Part shown: positions 14,983 through 21,646 of the stretch, one piece after another | Position numbering within the stretch: the stretch's first letter is position 1 | Layout of the letters: every line of letters begins with the position of its first letter | NCBI GenBank assembly: GCA_038244535.1 | Contig: JBBRTJ010000028.1 | Coordinates: forward strand, 1-34,005 | Direction of reading: 5' to 3' | Source of the DNA: JBBRTJ01 sp038244535 | GTDB taxonomy: Bacteria; Actinomycetota; Acidimicrobiia; Acidimicrobiales; Ilumatobacteraceae | DNA: 34,005 bases | Program-made: the position numbers and the translations under genes | The notes under the pieces: model-generated | The model's input: the letters and a program-made list of their open reading frames with translations, nothing else | Database searches by the model: none | Told to the model about the DNA's origin: nothing

Positions 14983-15758
14983 GCGCGAGCCTCGAGTTCG
15001 GGAGGGCTACGAGCCCTCGCGCCGTTGAGGCTTCGGCGCTCGAAGGCGACCTGGCTCCAGTGATTGCCCACGCGGCACACCTCTCCGAGGACGAGTCGGT
15101 CGCCGGCGACCAACGCCTCCTCGTCGTGCTCCAAGCGGTCAACGCCGGTGGAAAAGACGGCACCATCGCCGAGATCGTCGGCGTGCTGCACCGATCGTCG
15201 ATGCGCGTCGAGCGGTTCCGGAAGCCGCCCGAGGGGACGTCGTGGCAGGAGGTGCTGCTGCGCGCGCTGACGATCGCACCCGATGCCGGAGAGCTCGTCA
15301 TCTTCAACCGGAGCTACTACGAGGAGCTGCTGCGGGCCGTGCTCGACGGGCACGACGACCGAGACGTCGTCGCCGAAGCGATCCTTCGTCTCGAAGGGGA
15401 CCTCGCGGAGCGAGGGACGGTCGTGCTCAAGGTCTTCCTCCACATCGATCGTGACGAGCAGCGGCGGCGGCTCGATCTCCGCCAAGCCGATCCCGGCCTC
15501 CGCCACCTTCACAACCCGGCCGACTACGACGATCAGCAGCGATGGGACTCGCTGATGGCGGCCTACGACACCGTTCTTGCGCTCACCCACACATCGGCCA
15601 ACCCCTGGCACGTGGTGCCGGCCAACCGCCGGCTCGTGCGAAACCTGCTCGTGGCGGAGCTGCTTCGGCCCCACCTGAAGCCCATCCCTGCCGGCTCCGC
15701 CCGACCTCGGCCGGTGCTCCACCCCCCTGGAGGCTGCACAACGGAACCGGATCTGTGA
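14955..15758 (+). CDS. Polyphosphate kinase 2 (PPK2) family protein
   Basis: A 267-residue protein from GTG 14955 (GGATCCAGG just upstream); it overlaps the previous gene by 28 nt. Walker A-like QAVNAGGKDGTI and the motif VIFNRSYYEELL match the PPK2 family, which moves phosphate between polyphosphate and nucleotides. A lid segment (QRRRLDLRQADPG) and the PWHVVPANRRLVRNLLVAELL helix are also recognisable. The family usually has Asp before AAGKDG (QALDAAGKDG); here it is Asn, which could lower or alter activity. The last 11 codons run into a region that is antisense to a cyclase-gene remnant (15726-15820), so the C-terminus is probably not original. Activity is therefore uncertain. Confidence 0.75.
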   Translation: MDGERDDPLSASLEFGRATSPRAVEASALEGDLAPVIAHAAHLSEDESVAGDQRLLVVLQAVNAGGKDGTIAEIVGVLHRSSMRVERFRKPPEGTSWQEVLLRALTIAPDAGELVIFNRSYYEELLRAVLDGHDDRDVVAEAILRLEGDLAERGTVVLKVFLHIDRDEQRRRLDLRQADPGLRHLHNPADYDDQQRWDSLMAAYDTVLALTHTSANPWHVVPANRRLVRNLLVAELLRPHLKPIPAGSARPRPVLHPPGGCTTEPDL

Positions 15759-15820
15759 AGTTCTTCAACTGAGGGCGCCCAGCGGCCTCGAAGTCGGGGG
15801 CTTCGATCAGGTCGGCGCGG
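15726..15820 (-). pseudogene. Remnant of an adenylate cyclase 3' end
   Basis: On the minus strand it reads DFEAAGRPQLKNFTDPVPL and then CSLQ, nearly the same as the end of the cyclase at 16830-17468 (TFEAAGRRQLKGFTDPVRL and WSLQ). DNA identity over about 85 nt is high, roughly 85-90% by eye. No cyclase sequence lies upstream of it. It overlaps the 3' end of the PPK2-like gene in antisense. Confidence 0.75.
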
Positions 15821-15881
15821 ACGCCAGCTCTGTGCCAGGTCGAGCCGCCGGTCAAGCGGCAGCTCTGCTCGCCGATGACGT

Positions 15882-16418
15882 TCAGCGCAGCGTGCGGGTG
15901 AGATGAATGTCGTCGGGCTCCGCTGCGAACAGTTCGGGGTGCACGGGTTGCGCCAAGTGGCAACCTTGCCGGAGGTAGAAACCAACAGCTGACTCCGTCG
16001 GTGTCGCCGAGACGTACATCGACGCGGCACCGCCCGCAACAGCAACATCGACCGCAGCGTCCCAGAGAGCCTGCGCCACACCGCTTCTGCGGTAGGGGCG
16101 TGAGACGTGCAGGAACGCCAACCATGCAAAGAGCGGCTCAAACGCAGGGTGAACGATCGCGAGACCGACCGTCCGCTGCGCATCAGAAACGCCGAGCAGC
16201 ACGCCGCCACGGGCAACGACCGATCTGCAGAACTCAATCTCGGCGGCGACGCTGTGCGAGCCAGAACCAGTCTCATCCCACGCCGGAACTTCGGTGATCA
16301 TTGCTGGAACGTGTTGCAGCTGGCCGTCGACGACGCGGTATCCGACATCTACGTGCTCGGATCGGTCGATCGCGGCGACCAGAGCAACGTCCTCAGCGCG
16401 CAGCCGTCTCACTCGCAT
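15882..16418 (-). CDS. GNAT-family N-acetyltransferase
   Basis: A 178-residue single-domain GNAT protein that would transfer an acetyl group from acetyl-CoA to an unknown amine. The central strand LFAWLAFLHVSRPYRRSGVAQALWDAA contains the pyrophosphate-binding RRSGVAQ loop (Q/RxxGxG/A), and SAVGFYLRQGC is the usual beta5-helix region. Start ATG 16418. Its codon use looks slightly less GC-rich than that of its neighbours. It sits between two copies of the cyclase 3' end, so it may have arrived in a recombination event. Substrate unknown. Confidence 0.85.
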   Translation of the reverse strand: MRVRRLRAEDVALVAAIDRSEHVDVGYRVVDGQLQHVPAMITEVPAWDETGSGSHSVAAEIEFCRSVVARGGVLLGVSDAQRTVGLAIVHPAFEPLFAWLAFLHVSRPYRRSGVAQALWDAAVDVAVAGGAASMYVSATPTESAVGFYLRQGCHLAQPVHPELFAAEPDDIHLTRTLR

Positions 16419-16829
16419 GACGCACGCACCATGCCCGCTCGTGCGTGCGACGTCCAGCGCGACATCGACAGTTCAGCCCTTGGGTGCACCGGCGGGTTGA
16501 GCCATGCTCAGTCGTCCGAGAAGAAGGGCGAGGACGATCAAGATCGTCCTCAGAGCGTCACCGCCCAACGAACAGCCCTGATGAGGGAGAGATCACGATG
16601 ATTCTCTCCTGGGTGTGTGGGGGCTCGTTTTCACTGCGACGCCGTGGCGAAACTTGGCCGCCGACCCGGCATCGAACGGCCGAGCGCGGCAAGCCCCGCA
16701 GGTCGCTCCGAGGAACAGTGACAGTGTGCTCCGACCAGCACCTCACTGGTTGACCGACACATCGGCGAGGACGCCGGCGTGCTCTACGGCCGCAGCGCGG
16801 TGAACCCCGCCGGCGACCCGTGCAGGTGC
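16419..16829. other. 411-nt gap without a supported gene
   Basis: Between the GNAT start and the cyclase stop I see no convincing gene. It holds a perfect 10-bp inverted repeat (16530-16539 / 16542-16551) and a short minus-strand hydrophobic frame ending TILIVLALLLGRLSMAQ without a good start codon. It is probably debris plus regulatory DNA. Confidence 0.4.
16530..16551. repeat. Perfect 10-bp inverted repeat
   Basis: GAGGACGATC, AA, GATCGTCCTC. It lies 112 nt upstream of the GNAT start and about 280 nt downstream of the cyclase stop. No T-run follows on either strand. It could be an operator or a hairpin terminator. Confidence 0.5.
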
Positions 16830-17468
16830 TCAGCCCACCTGAAGGCTCCACAACCGAACCGGATCCGTGAAGCCCTTCAACTGACGACGCCCAGCGGCCT
16901 CGAAGGTGGGGGCGAGGTCGGCTGTGGCCACCGCCTCGTTCACCAACATCTCGCCGGGTACAGCGACGTCGGTGAGCCGTGACGCGAGGTTCACGGTGTC
17001 GCCGTACACGTGGCCCCCCAAGGTGATCACGAGTCCGTGGGCGATCCCGGCGCGAGCCCCCGTCCCCGATGTTGCGGCCCACTCGATGAGCTGCCGGCCG
17101 ATGGCACAGGCCGCCTCGGGGGCGACGGTGGTGAACATGACCTCGTCGCCGATCAACTTCACGAGCCGCCCGCCGTGGCGGCTGACCAGATCGACCGCGG
17201 CTGCCTCGAACTCCACGACGAGGTCGAGCAACTCGGGTGCGGACAGTGCCGCCGAGCGGGCGGTGAAGCCGCTGAGATCGACGAAGCCCACCGCGAGTGG
17301 CACGGTGGAGTAGTCGTCGATGCCAACTCGTGCCTGTCGGGTGGTGAGCGTCGCCCCTTCGAGGTGGCCGCGAAAGAGCGGCTCGAAGATGCTCACGGCA
17401 CCCTGCACGAGCTCGATGGCAGCCACAGCCCGGCCGCGATCCACTTGTCGCTCGGGTCCGTGCCGCAC
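16830..17468 (-). CDS. Class III adenylate/guanylate cyclase catalytic domain, 5'-truncated
   Basis: About 212 residues from GTG 17468; the start is uncertain. The cyclase homology domain looks complete: GFVDLSGFTARS (first metal Asp), KLIGDEVMF (second metal Asp) and YGDTVNLASRLTD. It would make cAMP or cGMP. Relatives usually carry 120-150 more N-terminal residues; only the last part (VQGAVSIFEPLFRGHL) is left here, and the frame runs directly into the stop of the upstream CMD gene at 17492. A leaderless-looking ATG (TAGCCT, 6 nt, ATG at 17480) opens a different frame that stops after about 30 codons, so a frameshift is also possible. The 3' end is repeated at 15726-15820. Confidence 0.75.
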   Translation of the reverse strand: MRHGPERQVDRGRAVAAIELVQGAVSIFEPLFRGHLEGATLTTRQARVGIDDYSTVPLAVGFVDLSGFTARSAALSAPELLDLVVEFEAAAVDLVSRHGGRLVKLIGDEVMFTTVAPEAACAIGRQLIEWAATSGTGARAGIAHGLVITLGGHVYGDTVNLASRLTDVAVPGEMLVNEAVATADLAPTFEAAGRRQLKGFTDPVRLWSLQVG

Positions 17469-17491
17469 TCTGGCTGCTCCATCTGGAAAGG

Positions 17492-17866
17492 CTAACCAGC
17501 GCCCTCGGGGCTCTCGGTGAGGGCTGCGAACTCGCAGAACGCGGCGTAGGCGCGAGGCCCGTAGATGGTGCCGGGGCCGCCGATCATCAGCATCGCCACG
17601 CCGATGGCCTCGGCTGCCTCCTGCCTCGTCGCCCCCTGGCGCGCCGCACCCTCGGCGTGCGATGCGATGCACCCGTCGCACCGCTCAACGATGGCGATGG
17701 CCAGCGCCATCAGCTCCTTGGTCTTCGTGTCGAGCTCTCCGGCCGCGAAGGCGGCGTGGTGGAACTGGCCGAAGCCCTTGTAGACGTCCGGGATCGCGTG
17801 GCGCAGCTCGCGGTGCAGTGGGTTGAGCTCGTCCAGCACTGCCTTGCCGTAACCCTCGTCGTGCAT
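17492..17866 (-). CDS. Carboxymuconolactone decarboxylase / AhpD-like protein
   Basis: A 124-residue protein, normal for the CMD/AhpD fold. The redox motif is intact: ERCDGCIASH (CxxCxxxH with the preceding Glu). The helices DTKTKELMALAIAIVERC and ATRQEAAEAIGVAMLMIGGP are typical. Start ATG 17866 has a good ribosome site (GGAGAGG, about 7 nt upstream). Such small proteins act as thiol peroxidases or disulfide reductases. The promoter contains a CstR/CsoR-type palindrome (17916-17931), which suggests induction by reactive sulfur species or copper. Unlike the related gene at 9081, it uses a normal cysteine codon at the second position. Confidence 0.88.
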   Translation of the reverse strand: MHDEGYGKAVLDELNPLHRELRHAIPDVYKGFGQFHHAAFAAGELDTKTKELMALAIAIVERCDGCIASHAEGAARQGATRQEAAEAIGVAMLMIGGPGTIYGPRAYAAFCEFAALTESPEGAG

Positions 17867-17910
17867 GGTGGGTCCTCTCCGGTCGTAGCTGGCCGTCGTC
17901 ACTAGGCCCC

Positions 17911-17931
17911 AGTATATACCCCTATGGGTAT
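17911..17931 (-). promoter_or_regulatory. CstR/CsoR-like operator overlapping the promoter of the CMD gene
   Basis: ATACCCCTATGGGTAT (17916-17931) differs by one base from the ATACCCCTAGGGGTAT type of palindrome bound by CstR/CsoR-family repressors. On the minus strand it runs straight into TATACT, a strong -10 box, so a bound repressor would block transcription. No csoR/cstR gene is in the window. The rest of 17867-18033 has no gene. Confidence 0.6.
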
Positions 17932-18033
17932 CCATCAGCAGGGGACCTCTTTGCGGCGAAGGCGGCCAGTCAGCCGGCCAAGACGATGAGGACGACCAGC
18001 GATCGCACTCGTGTCGGACGCCTGGCGGGCTGA

Positions 18034-19020
18034 TCAGGTGAGGTACGCCTCGACCCGAGCGGTGAGCCGTTCGATGTGGGCGTGGTGCTCGGGGCCCATC
18101 ACGAGGCACAGGTTGACGAGCCCGAGCGCTCGGGCGGCGAACAGGGCTCGGAGCTCGCCGGGGTCGTTGATCGGCCAGGGCGCGGCGCGCTCGTAGCCCC
18201 GCCTCGTTGCTGCTTCGATGCTGTCCCAGTCACCGCTGTTGTAGTACGGCCCGTACAGCAAGATGGCGAGGTCGTGCAGCGGCCAGCCCACGATCAGGTC
18301 TTCGAAGTCGAACACGCTCAGACGTCCGCGAAGCATCCGGAGGTTGCCCTCGTGGAGGTCGCCGTGGAGCAGCTGCTCACCGGCTCGGCCGGCGTAGATG
18401 CCACCAAGCACCTCATCGAGCCGGTCGATGCCGTGCTGCAGGATCGCACGGCGGTCGTCGGTGATCACCTCGCGGTGCTCGCGTCGCAACAGCACCGGCT
18501 CCTCGTAGGCGAACACTCGGTCCCAGCGGCGCAGGGGGATGTGCGCCGGGGGCTCGAGCCCCGCGGACTGGCGGTGAAGTCGCGCCGCCAGCTCGCCTGC
18601 TGTCTCCCAGTAGGCCATGGACGCCTCGTCCGGCTCGCTCCCGGGCAACCATGTGAAGAGCACGCACCGATGGGGTTCGGGCACCTCGGCCGTCGATGGC
18701 ACATCAACCATCAGACGACCGTCGAGGGTGCGCACGGGAGCGGCCACGGGCAAGCCGTCACGCACGAGCGCCTCGAGCCACCACAGCTCGAGCTCGGTGT
18801 GAGCGGGCTCGTGGATGCCGGGTCGCTGCACGCGGAGCGCGAAGCACTCCCCGGAGGCGAGCACCACCTTGAACACGAAGTTCGTGTCGACGGCGAGTTG
18901 CCGAATGCGGGCGCCACCCAATCCCCACTCATCGAGGGCGGCCCTCGCTGTCGCTCGGTGACGCCGAGCCTTGCCCTGGTCGGTCAGGGCGGCGAATGGC
19001 GTCCGGGGATCCTGGGGCAC
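18034..19020 (-). CDS. APH-family phosphotransferase (stress-response-kinase / homoserine-kinase-like)
   Basis: A 328-residue protein with the aminoglycoside phosphotransferase-like kinase fold. The catalytic loop is LLHGDLHEGNLR (HGDxHxxN) and the metal-binding motif is VFDFEDL. The N-lobe contains FALRVQRPG, with a basic residue where the ATP-binding Lys normally lies. The size and the DFEDL motif resemble SrkA/YihE and other small-molecule or protein kinases more than true drug-resistance enzymes. GTG 19020 is preceded by a TACGGT box 7 nt upstream, so it is probably leaderless. Substrate unknown. Confidence 0.85.
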   Translation of the reverse strand: MPQDPRTPFAALTDQGKARRHRATARAALDEWGLGGARIRQLAVDTNFVFKVVLASGECFALRVQRPGIHEPAHTELELWWLEALVRDGLPVAAPVRTLDGRLMVDVPSTAEVPEPHRCVLFTWLPGSEPDEASMAYWETAGELAARLHRQSAGLEPPAHIPLRRWDRVFAYEEPVLLRREHREVITDDRRAILQHGIDRLDEVLGGIYAGRAGEQLLHGDLHEGNLRMLRGRLSVFDFEDLIVGWPLHDLAILLYGPYYNSGDWDSIEAATRRGYERAAPWPINDPGELRALFAARALGLVNLCLVMGPEHHAHIERLTARVEAYLT

Positions 19021-19069
19021 GGCCTGAACCGTAGGACGGGCGATGGACAGCAGGGCGATGCTTGCGCCA

Positions 19070-19120
19070 CCCCTCGGACCGCGCCGACCGTCGTCGCTCT
19101 CGATCTCGAAGGGACGACCA
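19070..19120 (+). pseudogene. Remnant of a thrH 5' end
   Basis: The plus strand encodes RTAPTVVALDLEG, matching the start of ThrH at 19614 (PRQTVVALDLEG). About 38 nt align with two mismatches and one 1-nt gap, then similarity is lost. It lies about 550 nt upstream of the intact gene. Confidence 0.6.
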
Positions 19121-19135
19121 TCGGTCGCCGCACGC

Positions 19136-19222
19136 CTAGAGGTGGCGGACCAGTGAGACGATCGCTCCGACGAGGAGCCCAGCGATGAGGATGCCGCTCG
19201 CGACGTACATGACGCCGATCAC
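19136..19222 (-). CDS. Possible 28-residue single-span membrane peptide
   Basis: GTG 19222 to TAG 19136 encodes a short peptide made almost wholly of one membrane helix (YVASGILIAGLLVGAIVSL) with a basic end. It fills the gap between the thrH remnant and the winged-helix gene. There is no ribosome site, so it may be chance. Confidence 0.25.
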   Translation of the reverse strand: MIGVMYVASGILIAGLLVGAIVSLVRHL

Positions 19223-19268
19223 CGTACGGTCGCAACTGATAACTAGCAACGTGATTCCGGTAATGGTT

Positions 19269-19281
19269 TACAATCACTTGT
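19269..19281 (+). promoter_or_regulatory. Leaderless promoter of the winged-helix regulator
   Basis: TACAAT (19269-19274) ends 7 nt before the GTG start at 19282. A partial palindrome ATTCCGGTAAT lies just upstream, in the only AT-rich patch of this region, and could be an operator. Confidence 0.5.
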
Positions 19282-19617
19282 GTGGCCCGATGGACCTTCC
19301 TCACCAACCACGCCCGGGCGATGCTCTTCGTTGCCGCCAATCCTGACGTGCGGCTGCGCGACCTCGCGGACGCGCTCGAGGTCACCGAGCGCACCGCCTA
19401 CTCGATCGTGGTCGACCTGACCGATGCGGGTTACCTGGTGAAGCGCCGTGACGGCCGGCGGAACCGCTACGAGATCCAAGAGCACCTGGCACTGCACGAC
19501 TCGATCGGTCGCCGGCCGACCATCGGCGACGTCCTCGACCTGCTCCTCGACGCCGAGGTCCGCAGCGGGGAGGGAAGACCGGACCGTCGAGCCGACGATG
19601 GCACAGTAGGGACGTGA
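19282..19617 (+). CDS. Small winged helix-turn-helix regulator (MarR/ArsR-like)
   Basis: A 111-residue protein. Residues 5-65 form a winged helix: DLADALEVTERTAYSIVVDLTDAGYLVKRRDGRRNRYEI, ending in the basic wing RRDGRRNRY typical of MarR/ArsR-like DNA binders. The rest is a short helical tail. The last codon and stop overlap the GTG of the ThrH gene (GTGA), so the two are co-translated. It may sense a metabolite related to the ThrH reaction; no ligand-binding site can be named. GTG start supported by a TACAAT box 7 nt upstream. Confidence 0.8.
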   Translation: MARWTFLTNHARAMLFVAANPDVRLRDLADALEVTERTAYSIVVDLTDAGYLVKRRDGRRNRYEIQEHLALHDSIGRRPTIGDVLDLLLDAEVRSGEGRPDRRADDGTVGT

Positions 19618-20237
19618 GCTCGCCCACCGCCGAACCGCGCCAGACCGTCGTCGCCCTCGATCTCGAAGGGGTGCTCGTGCCTGAGATCTGGATCGCCGTC
19701 GCCGAGCGCACCGGCATCGAGGCACTGCGGCGCACGACTCGCGACGAGCCCGACTACGACGTGCTCATGCGCTACCGGCTCGATCTGCTGTCCCGCCACG
19801 GCCTCACCTTGTCGGCCATCTCCGACGTCATCGCCACGCTGTGCCCGTTGGACGGCGCCGAGGACTTCCTGCGCACGCTGCGCGCCGAGATGCAGGTGGT
19901 CATCGCGTCGGACACGTTCGAGGAGTTCGGCCGGCCCCTCATGGCCCAGCTCGGCTGGCCGACGCTGCTGTGCCACCGGCTGACCGTGGTCGACGACCGC
20001 ATCGTCGGGTACCGGCTGCGCCAGGCCGACCAGAAGCGCCACGTCGTTCGGGCCTTTCGCGACCTGAACTACCGCGTGCTGGCCGCAGGCGACTCGTACA
20101 ACGACATCGCCATGCTCGCCGAGGCTGACGCGGGGTTCCTGTTCCGCCCGTCGGCCAACGTGCGCGCCGAGCATCCCGAGCACCCCTCGTTCGACAACTA
20201 CCCCGAGCTGCTCGAGGCGATCCTCGCCTCGGCGTGA
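19614..20237 (+). CDS. thrH: Phosphoserine phosphatase / homoserine phosphotransferase ThrH
   Basis: A 207-residue HAD-family enzyme. The N-terminal nucleophile motif VALDLEGVLVPEIWIAVAERTGI is the hallmark of ThrH, which dephosphorylates phosphoserine and can pass the phosphate to homoserine. Motif II is ASDTFEEF, the lysine is in RQADQKRHVV, and motif IV is GDSYNDIAML. The length matches ThrH. The GTG start overlaps the stop of the regulator gene by 4 nt. It is convergent with the VOC gene with one base between stops. It acts in the cytosol in serine/threonine metabolism. A decayed copy of its 5' end lies at 19070-19120. Confidence 0.9.
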   Translation: MSSPTAEPRQTVVALDLEGVLVPEIWIAVAERTGIEALRRTTRDEPDYDVLMRYRLDLLSRHGLTLSAISDVIATLCPLDGAEDFLRTLRAEMQVVIASDTFEEFGRPLMAQLGWPTLLCHRLTVVDDRIVGYRLRQADQKRHVVRAFRDLNYRVLAAGDSYNDIAMLAEADAGFLFRPSANVRAEHPEHPSFDNYPELLEAILASA

Positions 20238-20238
20238 C

Positions 20239-20775
20239 TCAACTCGTGGGCGGCCGGTTCATGATCACGGGATCGCCAGGCGCCCACAGCTCGTGCGCCC
20301 GCCGCCACCCGGCGAATGCGGCCAGGATCCGCGGGGGATCACCGTGGATCTCGGTGAAGCCGCCGGTCACCGAGCGGGTGTCGAAGTAGGCGGCGTCGAC
20401 GCCGTCCGCGTACAGCTCGCAGGCCAGTTCGAAGCCCAGGTCGAGGAGGCGCTGGCGCTCGGCCGGGAAGTCGTGAACCAGCGTGGCGATGTGGTGGTAG
20501 CCCTCCTCGCCGGCCGCGTACATGTCGCGGTAGATCGACGGCGTGTCGTCGTGCTGCTGGATGAACTGGATCATCTGGTCGCCGAGGTACCCGAACGCGT
20601 ACGAGACATCGGCCTCCTGGGCGGTGCCCCGATAGCTGAAGCGGTCGGTCTTGTGATGGTGGGTGACCACGAAGGGACCGGCATTGAACAGCCCGTTCCA
20701 CTTGGCGATGGACTCATCGATGTCGTTGACCAGGTAGGCCTGTTGGAACAGCGGGTAGGTGCGCAGCGTTGCCAT
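20239..20775 (-). CDS. VOC-superfamily (glyoxalase-like) protein
   Basis: A 178-residue protein from ATG 20775. It resembles glyoxalase/methylmalonyl-CoA-epimerase-like VOC proteins, with paired beta-alpha-beta-beta-beta units. Possible metal ligands are His in QQAYLVNDIDES...HHHK and GYHHIA, and Glu in GGFTEIHGD. The start is preferred because a TACGGT -10 box lies 6 nt upstream (leaderless), while an upstream in-frame start lacks support. It is divergent from a crotonase/acyl-CoA dehydrogenase operon, so it may act on a related substrate. The exact reaction is unknown. Confidence 0.82.
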   Translation of the reverse strand: MATLRTYPLFQQAYLVNDIDESIAKWNGLFNAGPFVVTHHHKTDRFSYRGTAQEADVSYAFGYLGDQMIQFIQQHDDTPSIYRDMYAAGEEGYHHIATLVHDFPAERQRLLDLGFELACELYADGVDAAYFDTRSVTGGFTEIHGDPPRILAAFAGWRRAHELWAPGDPVIMNRPPTS

Positions 20776-20816
20776 TTTTCGACCGTAGCGAGGCGGCTCG
20801 CGCCGGCCCAAGTGCG

Positions 20817-20852
20817 TTGACGTCGTTGGGTCGAGGCGCGAGGGTCGCGCCC
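20817..20852 (+). promoter_or_regulatory. Leaderless promoter of the crotonase operon
   Basis: TTGACG (20817-20822), a 17-nt spacer, and GAGGGT (20840-20845) end 7 nt before the ATG at 20853. The same -35 and spacing appear before the selenoprotein gene. Confidence 0.4.
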
Positions 20853-21629
20853 ATGACCTACCAGTACGTCCTCGTGAAGGCCGAAGGCGATGTCGCCACC
20901 ATCACCCTGAACCGGCCCGAGAAGCGCAACGCGCTGTCGCTCGAGATGATGGCCGAGCTGACCGGTGCCATCCACGAGGTGGGAGCGAGCGAGGCGCTCG
21001 GCGTCGTGCTGGCCGCCAACGGCCCGGTGTTCTCCGCCGGCCACTCGTTCGCCGACATGGCCGGCGCCGACCTGGTGGCCACGCGCCGGCTGTTCTTGGC
21101 CTGCACCGTGATGATGGACGCGATCCAGGCCATCCCGCAGCCCGTCGTGGCCAAGGTGCACGCCTTGGCCACCGCTGCCGGCTGCCAGCTCGTGGCCACC
21201 TGCGACCTCGCCATCGCAGCCGACACGGCTGGCTTCGCCATCCCCGGGGGCAAGGGCGGCCTGTTCTGTCACACGCCGCTGGTGGCGGTGGCTCGCAACG
21301 TCGGCCGCAAGCGCGCCCTCGAGCTGGCCATGACCGGTGACGTCATCGACGCCGCCACCGCAGCCGACTGGGGGCTCATCAACAAGGCGGTCCCCGACGA
21401 CCGCCTCGACGAGGCAGTGGCCGACCTCGTGGCGCGCGCCACCCGGGGGAGCGTGCTGTCGAAGGCTCTGGGCAAACAGGCCTTCTACGCCCAGATCGAC
21501 CTGCCCCAGGACAAGGCCTACGACCTTGCCATCGAGGTGATGGCGGGTGCGGCCACCACGGCCGACGCTCAGGAGGGCTTCGCCGCCTTCCTTGCCAAGC
21601 GCCACCCCGACTTTCACCAGCGCCCCTGA
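20853..21629 (+). CDS. Enoyl-CoA hydratase/isomerase family protein, ECHDC3-like
   Basis: A 258-residue crotonase-fold protein. The oxyanion-hole regions are VFSAGHSFADM and GFAIPGGKGGLFCHTPLVAVARNVGRK. The second is typical of the ECHDC3 subgroup, in which the two catalytic glutamates of true enoyl-CoA hydratases are absent (Gly/Lys here). So hydratase activity is doubtful; isomerase, thioesterase or another acyl-CoA role is possible. ATG 20853 is chosen for the TTGACG-17-GAGGGT promoter 7 nt upstream. The acyl-CoA dehydrogenase gene starts 17 nt downstream; the two form an operon. Confidence 0.86.
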   Translation: MTYQYVLVKAEGDVATITLNRPEKRNALSLEMMAELTGAIHEVGASEALGVVLAANGPVFSAGHSFADMAGADLVATRRLFLACTVMMDAIQAIPQPVVAKVHALATAAGCQLVATCDLAIAADTAGFAIPGGKGGLFCHTPLVAVARNVGRKRALELAMTGDVIDAATAADWGLINKAVPDDRLDEAVADLVARATRGSVLSKALGKQAFYAQIDLPQDKAYDLAIEVMAGAATTADAQEGFAAFLAKRHPDFHQRP

Positions 21630-21646
21630 GGCGTCTGATCCGAACG

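Noticed and set aside
16480..16560. Short minus-strand hydrophobic frame (LIVLALLLGRLSMAQ)
   Set aside because: No ATG/GTG start and no ribosome site; not supported as a gene.
18034..19020. Aminoglycoside-resistance gene
   Set aside because: The fold is APH-like, but the motifs and context fit broad SrkA/homoserine-kinase-like enzymes; no evidence for drug resistance.
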